From assembly GCF_004912195.1 (NCBI RefSeq), contig NZ_STGW01000013.1, positions 45,458-109,457 on the forward strand: a DNA stretch of 64,000 nucleotides, given 5' to 3'. The stretch is from Nocardioides caeni. GTDB lineage: Bacteria > Actinomycetota > Actinomycetes > Propionibacteriales > Nocardioidaceae. A program made the position numbers and the translations under genes. Positions 29,673 through 37,414 of the stretch are shown one piece after another. Position 1 is the first letter of the stretch. Every line of letters begins with the position of its first letter. The notes beneath the pieces were generated by a model. That model did no database searches. It worked only from the letters and a program-made list of their open reading frames with translations, and was not told the origin of the DNA.

Positions 29673-30415
29673 GCCTCCGCGACCTCCCGCTCGGTGTCCG
29701 CGGCATCCCGCTCGGCGTGCGCGGTCAGCTCGGCGTACTGCTCGGCGACGGTCCGCACGGTCCGGACGTCGAGGGAGGGCCCCTGCGAGACCCAGCCGAT
29801 CCCCGGCTCGAGGCGGCGGATCGGGCGAGCCGGCACACCGCCGACGATGGCGTGGTCCTCGATCGTGCCGCGCACCACCGATCCGGCTGCGACCACGACA
29901 TTGCAGCCGATGGTCGTGCCGGGCAGGATCATCGCTCCGTGGCCGATCCACGACCCGGCCCCGATGCGGACCGGCTGGTGGGCGCCGAACTGGCGGCCCA
30001 CCGGCACGTCCGGGTCCTGGTAGCCGTGGCTGGCATCGGAGACGAAGACGTCCTGACCGAACCAGACGTCGTCGCCGATCTCGATCGACTCGTGCGCGGT
30101 GATGCAGACCCGCGCGCCCAGCACGCAGCGGTCACCAATCACCAGGCCCCGCTCCGGGAGCCGTTCCTGGGTCGGTCCGTAGCCGACGGACAGGGTCGCG
30201 TACTTCCCGATGAGCGTGCCCTCGCCAACGTGGATCGACGCGGCGTTGAAGATGACCGACAGCGGGAAGGCGAGGCAGCTCCCCCGGCCGAAGCTGCCGA
30301 AGTCGTCGGCGAGATCGGTGTCGGGACCCACGTCCCCGACGCGTTCGACCCACTGCCACGCGGCGTGGATGGAGCGGTTCAGGAAGCGGCGTACGGGGGT
30401 GCGGATGGCGGGCAC
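29669..30415 (-). CDS. Hexapeptide-repeat acyltransferase (left-handed beta-helix)
   Basis: 248 residues. Residues about 60-205 are built of hexapeptide turns (IHVGEGTLIGKYATLSVG, VIGDRCVLGARVCI, IEIGDDVWFGQDVFV, VRIGAGSWIGHGAMI, TIGCNVVVAAGSVV), typical of O-acetyl- or acyltransferases acting on sugars. The candidate catalytic His lies in SDASHGYQDP. The last 45 residues are helical and charged. The overlap with the ligase stop/start suggests joint expression, but a metabolic link is not evident. The gene is divergent from a broken cell-wall polymer gene. Confidence 0.85.
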   Translation of the reverse strand: MPAIRTPVRRFLNRSIHAAWQWVERVGDVGPDTDLADDFGSFGRGSCLAFPLSVIFNAASIHVGEGTLIGKYATLSVGYGPTQERLPERGLVIGDRCVLGARVCITAHESIEIGDDVWFGQDVFVSDASHGYQDPDVPVGRQFGAHQPVRIGAGSWIGHGAMILPGTTIGCNVVVAAGSVVRGTIEDHAIVGGVPARPIRRLEPGIGWVSQGPSLDVRTVRTVAEQYAELTAHAERDAADTEREVAEA

Positions 30416-30451
30416 CGGGCGAGGTTACCGAAACGCAACACAGGAGGGGGT

Positions 30452-31291
30452 CCTCGGTTCGTTCCCGAAAAGGTGGTGGCCCCGGGGTTCGCCGACGTCG
30501 CCGCCCTCTATGACGAGCTCGACGCGAAGGTCGTCGTCTACTGCAACAACTCGATGCTCAACTTCAACTCGCTGCTCGACGGCCGGATGCTGCACGTGCA
30601 CATCAACCACGGGGAGAGCGACAAGCAGAGCATGGTCAGCAACAACGCCAAGGCCTACGACCGGGTCTTCGTCGCCGGCGAGGCCGCCGTGCAGCGCCAC
30701 CGGACGGCACTCATGGAGCTGGACGAGTCGAAGCTGGTCCGCGTGGGCCGGCCCCAGCTGGACCTGCGACCGGAGCCGCTGCTGGCGCCCAGCGCGCGTC
30801 GTACGGTCCTCTATGCGCCGACCTGGGAGGGCGACGCCGACTACAACGACTACACCTCCGTCGACCTCTTCGGGCCCAGCATCGTCGAGTCCGTGCTCGC
30901 CGTCACCGACATGCGGCTGGTCTACAAGCCGCATCCGAAGGTGACCACCAGCCGCACCCCGGCGATCCGCGAGGCGCACCGGGCGATCCTGCGCCGGATC
31001 GGCCGCGCCGCGCGCCAGGAGCCGGACGCCGGCCACCGGGCCGTCGTGCTCGACGTGCCGATCAGCCGTTGCGCGGACGTCGTGGACGCCGACACCCTGC
31101 CGGACCTCACGGACCTGCTCTCCGACCGCCTGGACCACGACGAGCACCACATCGCCCGCGCGGCGATGCGACGTCACTACTTCGACGAGATCGCGGTCGG
31201 CGACAGCACCGCGCGGTTCACGGAGGCCGTCACCGGGCTGGTGGCACTGCGGGACACGCTGCAGGGCGCCGCTGTTGTCGGAGCTGCCTGA
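30452..31291 (+). pseudogene. Broken CDP-glycerol glycerophosphotransferase (teichoic-acid type)
   Basis: The frame from 30452 reads FVPEKVVAPGFADVAALYDE, HINHGESDKQS, VLYAPTWEGDADYNDYTS and LVYKPHPKV, the glycosyltransferase-like core of poly(glycerophosphate) polymerases. The family N-terminus is missing: no start codon with a ribosome site precedes FVPEK. A second scar lies near 31050, where GHRAVV runs straight into LDVPISRCADVVD, and the conserved TDxSS block expected in between is absent. After this the C-terminus is intact. Two deletions in frame mean the product cannot be a working polymerase. Confidence 0.7.
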
Positions 31292-31303
31292 GACGCTGGG
31301 GCC

Positions 31304-32677
31304 ATGCCCAACCACGCATCCGAGGCCCAGGGCCCTGACCAGGACCAGGCGGCCGTCTATGCCGCCGAGGACCAGCTGGGCGACTGGCTCGACCGCGCCA
31401 GCCGGACCCCGGGCACTCCCCTGCGGATCACGCTGGGCGGCTCGGTCCAGGAGTTCTCCCCCGAGACCGAGCCGCGCTTCACCGACCCCGCCGGGGTCCA
31501 GGCCTACGTCGACCGGGTCCTGACGCATCTCGCCGACCTCGGCGCGCAGTACGTCGACCGGGCCGGCGTCGACCGCGTCGGTGTGCCGCTCGTGGTCCGT
31601 CCCCGGCGCGGCCACCGGCAGGCCCACTACGAGCGTCACGAGCTGCCCGCACGCGGAGTGATCGCCATCCCGCCACGGGAGGTGGGCGGCGCCTGGTCGC
31701 TGCGCGGCGCGGTCGTGCTCCACGAGGTGGCGCACCACCTGGCCGGTGAGCTCGGCCACGGCCCGGGCTTCCGGACGACGTTCCTCCGCCTGCTCGAGGA
31801 TCTCGGGCTGCCGGTCACGGCCGACCTGCTCCACGGCGCCTACCGGATCGAGGGTCTCGACGAGGGCCTCGCCGGCGAGGACCGCACCCTGGTGCGGATC
31901 GGCCGGCTGCTGCGCCAGGCGGAACGCACCGACAACACCGCCGAGCGCGAGGCGTTCTTCGCGAAGGCGCAGACCCTCGCCACGCACCACCAGATCGCGC
32001 TGGCGGTCGCGCGGGCCTCGGCCCAGGCCGAGGAGCGGCGCGCCGACCCGACCTACGAGACCGTGCCGATCGGTGAGTCCGGCAAGCGCTCGCTGGCCCG
32101 CTACGTCCGGCTGATGATCGAGATCGCGCGGGCCAACGACGTCCGCGTCGCGATCTACACCAGCAACACCAAGGTCAGCCTCTATGGCTTCGCCACGGAT
32201 CTCGCGATCGTCAAGGCGCTCTATGCCTCACTGGTGACCCAGATGGTCGCCGACGGTGACGCGCACCTGCGCTCCGGAGCCCACCGCCACGACGTGCGCG
32301 AGGTGTGGAACGCGCGCCGGCGGCGCTGGGAGGTCCAACCGGTCCACGGCTCGACCGCCCGCGCCGCCTTCTACGAGGCGTGGGCCGACCACATCGGCCA
32401 GCGGCTCAGCAGCGCACGGCACGACGCGCGCCAGTCAGCGATCGAGGCCGACCGCGGCTCCACCGACGCCGAGGGCTCCACGTCGACCGAGATCGCCCTG
32501 CGGGCCCGGGAGATCGAGGTCGTCGACTACTTCCCGCGCATGCAGCGCGACCACGGGATCCGCGGCACCTGGAAGGGCACCGCGCAGGCCGGGCACGCCG
32601 CACCCGGCTCCCATGCTGCCGGCACCCGGGCCGCCGCGCGGGCCAGGCTCGGCACCGAGCAGGCGCTGCCGGGCTGA
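31304..32677 (+). CDS. Zincin-like metallohydrolase (TIGR04338-like) fused to a DUF2786 region
   Basis: 457 residues in two parts. Residues about 15-175 hold a zinc site HEVAHHLAGELGHGPGF (HExxH plus a third His), like the TIGR04338 metallohydrolases of actinobacteria. Residues about 185-340 resemble DUF2786, with RIGRLLRQAERTDNTAERE, AFFAKAQTLATHHQIAL and a later KVSLYGFATDLAIVKALYASL. The tail is Gly/Ala rich. The substrate is unknown. It starts 12 bases after the pseudogene, on the same strand. Confidence 0.8.
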   Translation: MPNHASEAQGPDQDQAAVYAAEDQLGDWLDRASRTPGTPLRITLGGSVQEFSPETEPRFTDPAGVQAYVDRVLTHLADLGAQYVDRAGVDRVGVPLVVRPRRGHRQAHYERHELPARGVIAIPPREVGGAWSLRGAVVLHEVAHHLAGELGHGPGFRTTFLRLLEDLGLPVTADLLHGAYRIEGLDEGLAGEDRTLVRIGRLLRQAERTDNTAEREAFFAKAQTLATHHQIALAVARASAQAEERRADPTYETVPIGESGKRSLARYVRLMIEIARANDVRVAIYTSNTKVSLYGFATDLAIVKALYASLVTQMVADGDAHLRSGAHRHDVREVWNARRRRWEVQPVHGSTARAAFYEAWADHIGQRLSSARHDARQSAIEADRGSTDAEGSTSTEIALRAREIEVVDYFPRMQRDHGIRGTWKGTAQAGHAAPGSHAAGTRAAARARLGTEQALPG

Positions 32678-32687
32678 GGCTCCGCTC

Positions 32688-33932
32688 TCAGCCGGCGATG
32701 AGGCGGGCACGGCGGCGACGTCCCGCGAGACCCCGCGCCATCTCGCCACCGACAAAGCGGGCGGCCGCGGTGACCGCATGGAGTCCGGGATCGGGTTCCT
32801 TGCCGGCGCCGATCCGGGCGATCTGGGTCTCGTACCACTCCGACTCGCCGGCGAGACCGGCCACGGTGGGCAGGGTGTAGCGCGGGAGGGTCACGCCGTC
32901 CGCGCCCTCGAGGAGCTTGCGGGTGAGGTCGGGGTCGACCGCGAGCGGTCGACCCAGGCCGATCAGGTCCACGCCGCCGTCCGCCAGCAGCGACTCGATC
33001 GCCGCGCGGGTGCGGATGCCGCCGGTGAGCATCAGCGGCACGTGTCCTGCCGTCGTACGGACGCGACGGGCGAAGGCGGCGAAATAGGCCTCCTTGACGC
33101 TGCCGGCCGCAGCGTCGGCGAGCTCGGGGACCTCGCCGAACAGCGCGGGGCTCTCGTAGGTGCCACCGGAGATCTCGATGAGGTCGACCCCCTCGTCCAC
33201 GAGCAGTCGGACCACCTGCTCGGCGTCGTCCTCGGTGAAACCGCCGTGGCGGAAGTCGGAGGAGTTGAGCTTGACCGAGACGGTGAAGCCCGAGCCGGTG
33301 GCGGCGCGGGCGGCGCGCACCGCCTCGAGCAGCGCGCGAGCCCGGGAGGACACGTCGCCACCCCACTGGTCCGTGCGCCGGTTCACGTGCGGCGAGAGGA
33401 ACTGGGCCAGGAGGTAGCCGTGCGCGGCGTGCACCTGGACCCCGTCGAGCCCGGCTTCCTCGCACCGGGCGGAGGCCTCGCCGAACGCCACGACGATGGC
33501 CTCGATCTCGGCCGAGGTCAGCTCGCGGGGACGCCCGAAGAGCCCCATCATCGGGACCGCCCCCGCCTCAGCGCTGGGAGCGACCGGCCGTCCGGCGACG
33601 AAGCGGTTGGTCTGTCGACCGGGATGGTTGAGCTGGGCGATGACCTTCGCGGTGCCCGCCGCGTCCCGCAGCCGGCGCAGGCCCGCGACGTCGAGATGAC
33701 GGTCGGCCACGATGTTGCGGCTGCGCTCGAGGAAGCGGCGGTCGACCATCAGGTTGCCCGTGATGAGCAGTCCGCCCGCTGCGCCGTCGGCCCACCGGCG
33801 ATAGAGCCGCTCGTGCGCGGCGGTCGGCTGGTTGTCGGCATCCGCGAGGTTCTCGGTCATCGGGGCCTTGACGATCCGGTGCGGGACGGTCAGTCCGCTC
33901 GGCAGGGTGAGCGCTTCATCGATACGGGGCAC
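32688..33932 (-). CDS. NADH:flavin oxidoreductase, Old Yellow Enzyme family
   Basis: 414 residues forming the FMN TIM barrel: NRIVKAPMTE-like VKAPMTENLAD, AQLNHPGRQTNRF, the active-site VHAAHGYLLAQFLSPHVNRR, DQWGG, and GLGRPLAVDPDL near the end. Members reduce activated C=C bonds with NAD(P)H. The Thr in KAPMTEN places it with the larger bacterial OYE-like reductases, without the C-terminal FeS/FAD domains. The GTG is preceded by TAGGCT at seven bases (leaderless). Confidence 0.9.
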   Translation of the reverse strand: MPRIDEALTLPSGLTVPHRIVKAPMTENLADADNQPTAAHERLYRRWADGAAGGLLITGNLMVDRRFLERSRNIVADRHLDVAGLRRLRDAAGTAKVIAQLNHPGRQTNRFVAGRPVAPSAEAGAVPMMGLFGRPRELTSAEIEAIVVAFGEASARCEEAGLDGVQVHAAHGYLLAQFLSPHVNRRTDQWGGDVSSRARALLEAVRAARAATGSGFTVSVKLNSSDFRHGGFTEDDAEQVVRLLVDEGVDLIEISGGTYESPALFGEVPELADAAAGSVKEAYFAAFARRVRTTAGHVPLMLTGGIRTRAAIESLLADGGVDLIGLGRPLAVDPDLTRKLLEGADGVTLPRYTLPTVAGLAGESEWYETQIARIGAGKEPDPGLHAVTAAARFVGGEMARGLAGRRRRARLIAG

Positions 33933-33939
33933 GGAGCGC

Positions 33940-33945
33940 AGCCTA
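33940..33945 (-). promoter_or_regulatory. -10 hexamer TAGGCT, Old Yellow Enzyme gene
   Basis: TAGGCT on the minus strand ends seven bases before the GTG at 33932. Confidence 0.5.
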
Positions 33946-34005
33946 GATGCTCGACGGCCAACGCCAGTGGCCGTCACCCGGCCCTGACGACGTCGTTGTC
34001 GGGAG

Positions 34006-34842
34006 GTGAGCACCCCACGGACCGGCAAGAGCGCGCTGCTGCGTCCGCCCCGGGCCGATCTCAGCGGCCGCGACCCGGAGTTCATCCGTGCGATGCTGCC
34101 GCGGCTGTGGCTGGTGGCCAACCTGTGGTTCCGGGCCGAGGTGCGAGGCTTCGAGAAGGTGCCGGACGAGCCAGTCCTCTTCGTCGGCAACCACAGCGGC
34201 GGCGCCGGCACCCCGGACACGTTCGTCTTCCTGCTCGCCTACAACACCTACATGACCGTCGAAGGGCGCCCGCTGTTCTCGCTGGGCCACGAGATGGTCA
34301 CCTCCCTGCCCCTCATCGGCGCGTTCGCCCGCAAGATGGGCGTGGTCACCGCCGACCAGGACGCCGCGGCCAACGTCTTCGCGCGCGACGCATCGGTGCT
34401 CGTCTATCCGGGCGGCGACGTCGAGGCGCTGCGTCCCTGGCGCGACCGGCACCGCATCGTCTTCGACGGACGCAAGGGGTTCCTCAAGCTCGCACACCGT
34501 GCCGGCGTCAAGATCGTGCCGGTCGTCGCCACCGGTGGCCACGACACCCTCTTCGTGCTCAACGACGGCCGGTCGACGGCGCGGCGCCTCGGCTTCGACC
34601 GCCTGCTGCGGATCAAGTCGGTGCCGATGACGCTCAGCATCCCGTGGGGGCTGCTCCCAGGTGGCCTCCCCCAGGTCCCGCTGCCGTCGAAGATCCGGAT
34701 CCAGCTGCTCGACCCCATCGACCTCCGGGACCGCTTCGGGGACGAGCCGGACTGGGACGAGGCCTACGAGTTCGTCACCAGCGTCATGCAGAGCGGCCTG
34801 TCGACCCTGGCCGCGAAGACCGTGATCCCGGTGCTCGGGTGA
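34006..34842 (+). CDS. Lysophospholipid/glycerol acyltransferase family protein
   Basis: 278 residues. The acyltransferase block VLFVGNHSGGAGTPDTFVF carries the motif-I His, then VLVYPGGDVEALRPW corresponds to the substrate-binding FPEGTR region and VKIVPVVATGG to the last block. The NHSGG form is typical of the DAGAT/hemolysin-like subgroup rather than PlsC. It probably acylates a glycerolipid at the membrane. The SRPBCC gene starts inside its stop (GTGA), so the two work from one transcript. Confidence 0.85.
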   Translation: MSTPRTGKSALLRPPRADLSGRDPEFIRAMLPRLWLVANLWFRAEVRGFEKVPDEPVLFVGNHSGGAGTPDTFVFLLAYNTYMTVEGRPLFSLGHEMVTSLPLIGAFARKMGVVTADQDAAANVFARDASVLVYPGGDVEALRPWRDRHRIVFDGRKGFLKLAHRAGVKIVPVVATGGHDTLFVLNDGRSTARRLGFDRLLRIKSVPMTLSIPWGLLPGGLPQVPLPSKIRIQLLDPIDLRDRFGDEPDWDEAYEFVTSVMQSGLSTLAAKTVIPVLG

Positions 34843-35315
34843 GCGCGACCGCGCGCGCCCGGGTCCACGTCGACCTGCCGGCCGACGAGCTGCGGGCCTT
34901 CGTCCGCGATCCGCACGCGGCGCTGCCGGTGATCACCGGCTTCGGGGACTTCGTCCATCACCGCGACGCCCCCGCAGCGGGGCGACAGGAGTGGGACGTG
35001 ATCTATCACGTCGGCGCCCTCCAGCTCGGTGGTCGCGTCGAGATCGACACCTCCCGCCACGACGGCATCGACTGGCGCAGCCTTCGCGGCACCCGGCACA
35101 CCTTCTCCCTCACCGTGACCGAGGACCAGGGTCAGATCGAGGGCGAGGACGACGGCGAGAGCCAGGGCGGGAGTGTGCTGTCACTGGAGATGAGGCTGTC
35201 GCTCAGCGGCCTGCTCATGGCCCGGATCGCCGAGCGCACGGGCGCCGGCATCATGCGCCGTCATCTCGAGGCAGCCGCCGAGCAGCTGCGCCATCACGCC
35301 GAGTGGTGCCGGTAG
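34839..35315 (+). CDS. SRPBCC (polyketide cyclase/START-like) family protein
   Basis: 158 residues with the helix-grip plan: an N-terminal strand ARVHVDLPADELRAFVRDP, a run of antiparallel strands (WDVIYHVGALQLGGRVEID, GTRHTFSLTVTED, GGSVLSLEMRLSL) and a long C-terminal helix. Such folds bind lipids or other hydrophobic ligands. Coupling (GTGA) to the acyltransferase suggests a lipid ligand; this is inference. Its 3' end overlaps the convergent MpaB gene by 22 bases. Confidence 0.75.
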   Translation: MSATARARVHVDLPADELRAFVRDPHAALPVITGFGDFVHHRDAPAAGRQEWDVIYHVGALQLGGRVEIDTSRHDGIDWRSLRGTRHTFSLTVTEDQGQIEGEDDGESQGGSVLSLEMRLSLSGLLMARIAERTGAGIMRRHLEAAAEQLRHHAEWCR

Positions 35316-36616
35316 GCGTCCCCGTCGGTCGTGAACTCCGCGCCACTGTAGCGACGCAGCACCCGCTCCACCTTGCCCACCAGCCGCCGGTCGGCGTACG
35401 ACGACAGGACCGGGGTGCGCACCGCGACGGCATAGGGGACGACCTGGGTGGCGAGGAAGGCGAGCGTGCCGACGGCGCGCAGCTTGTCGACCGGCGTCAC
35501 CGCCACCCCCATCGACTCGGCGCGTGCCTCGTCACCGTCGAGGTAGGACTTCACGAGGAAGAGCTTCGAGGTGCTGCGCTCGAAGCGGACCCGGAAGCTG
35601 TTGATCGGCGACTTCTCCTTCTCGATGTCGGCCGCGATCGTGGCGCGGACCAGCCGCCCGCAGGTGTCGTCGTCGAAGTCGCGACGCAGGGTCGCGTGGC
35701 GGGTCGCCATGATGTCGACGATCGCCTGCGGCTCGGTCGGCAGCAGGTCCTGCGGCAGACCGAGCAGGAAGCAGCGATAGCGGGCGAACTCGACGCGGGC
35801 CCGCTCGTCCGCGCTGAACTCGCTCCGGCCGCGACGCGTCGCCTGGAGGGCCAGGAAGAACGCGCCGGTGAAGCCGGCCGGCATCTGGTCGGACTGCGGG
35901 ATCGGGACGCCGTAGACGCTGCTGTCCCACGACGTGCGCTTCATGATGTTGAAGCGGACCATCGAGTGCATGAGGCGCACCATCGCCGCTGACTTGAACG
36001 CGATGCCGTCGCGGTCGAGCGCGCCCGGCAGGACCGAGGAGAGGAAGAAGGCGGCCGTCTCGTTGGCGCGCTTGCCGGCGGTCGACTCGGACAGTCCGCC
36101 GGCGATGGCCATCGGCAGGGCGGCGTACTTGTTCATGAAGGTGCCGAGGAGCGCGCCGCGGATCACGTAGGGCAGGACGTGGGCTGCCAGGTTGCGTTCG
36201 AGGGCGGCGCCGCGGCGGACGAGATCGATGTCGATCCAGTCCGGCACCTGCTCCATGTCGGCCAGGAAGGCCGCCAGCTCGGGAGGCGCGCCCTCGACGC
36301 TCTCGACTCCGTGGTCGCAGGCCTCGACGAGCATGGTCACCAGGCGCTGGAAGCCGTAGTCGGGGATGAGGCTGGCGTAGGCGTCACCGACCCGGTCGCC
36401 GAGCATCGTGTAGGTCGCGATCAGGTCGACCAGCTCGCCGTCGGCCAGCAGCCGCGGCCGCTCGCCCTCCATGTCGGGACGCATCTGCGCCGGGACCGCC
36501 GGGTCGGTGGTGAATCGGTGCGGGAGGGCCTCGAAGTCGATCGACCCGTAGATCAGGGGGAGGTCGTCCTTCTGGGACGCGATGATCTGGCGGCGCTCCG
36601 GCTGCGTGACGGTCAT
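35294..36616 (-). CDS. Oxygenase MpaB family protein (DUF2236)
   Basis: 440 residues, mostly helical, with segments AALPMAIAGGLSES, KSAAMVRLMHSMVRFNIMK and QDLLPTEPQAIVDIMATRHA that fit the MpaB/latex-clearing-like family. Characterised members bind haem and cleave polyisoprene or remove a side chain; the substrate here is unknown. ATG 36616 was chosen because TACATT lies seven bases upstream. Confidence 0.8.
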   Translation of the reverse strand: MTVTQPERRQIIASQKDDLPLIYGSIDFEALPHRFTTDPAVPAQMRPDMEGERPRLLADGELVDLIATYTMLGDRVGDAYASLIPDYGFQRLVTMLVEACDHGVESVEGAPPELAAFLADMEQVPDWIDIDLVRRGAALERNLAAHVLPYVIRGALLGTFMNKYAALPMAIAGGLSESTAGKRANETAAFFLSSVLPGALDRDGIAFKSAAMVRLMHSMVRFNIMKRTSWDSSVYGVPIPQSDQMPAGFTGAFFLALQATRRGRSEFSADERARVEFARYRCFLLGLPQDLLPTEPQAIVDIMATRHATLRRDFDDDTCGRLVRATIAADIEKEKSPINSFRVRFERSTSKLFLVKSYLDGDEARAESMGVAVTPVDKLRAVGTLAFLATQVVPYAVAVRTPVLSSYADRRLVGKVERVLRRYSGAEFTTDGDAYRHHSA

Positions 36617-36623
36617 GGGAGCA

Positions 36624-36629
36624 AATGTA
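36624..36629 (-). promoter_or_regulatory. -10 hexamer TACATT, MpaB family gene
   Basis: TACATT on the minus strand ends seven bases before the ATG at 36616. Confidence 0.5.
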
Positions 36630-36670
36630 AGCGATCGCACGCATTTGGTCCGCCAGACCGGATCGCGAGG

Positions 36671-36710
36671 AAAAACAAGACGGACCCACGTGCGTTCACG
36701 TGAGTCCGTC
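36671..36710 (-). terminator. Rho-independent terminator of tRNA-Pro
   Basis: A 14-pair stem (36679-36692 with 36697-36710, one G-U pair) with loop CGTT. On the minus strand it is followed by TTGTTTTT. Confidence 0.9.
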
Positions 36711-36738
36711 CTCGGTTGATGTCAACGACATCGATCGG

Positions 36739-36812
36739 TCGGGCTGACAGGATTTGAACCTGCGACCCCCTGACCCCCAGTCAGGTGCGCTACCAAGCTG
36801 CGCTACAGCCCG
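36739..36812 (-). tRNA. tRNA-Pro (GGG)
   Basis: A 74-base cloverleaf on the minus strand: acceptor CGGGCTG/CAGCCCG with discriminator A, D-arm GCGC-AGCTTGGTA-GCGC, anticodon stem CCTGA/TCAGG with loop CTGGGGG (anticodon GGG), T-arm with GGTTCAAATCC. CCA is not encoded. A strong terminator follows. No phage or integrase gene lies beside it. Confidence 0.97.
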
Positions 36813-36918
36813 AACACCCCATCCGGGATCGCCGGCGGAGCGGTCGGAACACTACCGCAGGCACTCGGGCCGACCCGAATCGGCCTCCTCCCCGGGCGTG
36901 GTGCGGTAGGAATCGGAC

Positions 36919-37401
36919 ATGGACCGACGACTTCTTGCGGCGCTCGTGCTGCCGCTCGCCCTGACGGCATGCGGCGACGACTCCAGGTCGTCCGACGACC
37001 GCACCTCCGACGACGCGACCACCACCGGGCCTGCGGGGGCGCCCGAGGCCGCAGGGGACCTGACGGATCAGGACGCCGCGGCGATCGAGGAGACGATCCT
37101 CGACTTCCTGCTGACCGGCGAGTGCGACCTCGCCACCGACGACTACCTGCGCGACATCGCGCTCTTCGCTGACGACGACGCCACCCGGGACGAGGCGTGC
37201 GGCCAGTGGGAGGACGTCTTCAGCGAGCCCCTGTTCACGGCAGACGACGTGGTGCTCAGCGAGCTCAGCGGGGAGGACGGCGTCGCGACGATCCTGGTCG
37301 GATCGGACATCGCCCCGGACATCACCACGCTCTACCAGCTGACCCTCGTCGACGGCGCATGGCTGGTCAGCGGGGACGAGTACAACACCGACGGTCTCTG
37401 A
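36919..37401 (+). CDS. Putative lipoprotein of unknown function
   Basis: 160 residues. The N-terminus is a lipoprotein signal ending in the lipobox LTAC (Cys18). A low-complexity Asp/Thr/Ser spacer (about 20-45) precedes a compact acidic domain of about 110 residues with two Cys (TGECDL, DEACGQW). The order helix-helix-strands ending LVDGAWLVSGDEYN resembles small NTF2-like folds, but this is only a guess. No visible Shine-Dalgarno; TAGGAA lies six bases before the ATG. Confidence 0.7.
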   Translation: MDRRLLAALVLPLALTACGDDSRSSDDRTSDDATTTGPAGAPEAAGDLTDQDAAAIEETILDFLLTGECDLATDDYLRDIALFADDDATRDEACGQWEDVFSEPLFTADDVVLSELSGEDGVATILVGSDIAPDITTLYQLTLVDGAWLVSGDEYNTDGL

Positions 37402-37414
37402 CACGCATCCAGTC

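Noticed and set aside
36739..36812. tRNA-Pro as a prophage attachment site
   Set aside because: The 3' end is not duplicated nearby, and neither an integrase nor phage genes flank it.
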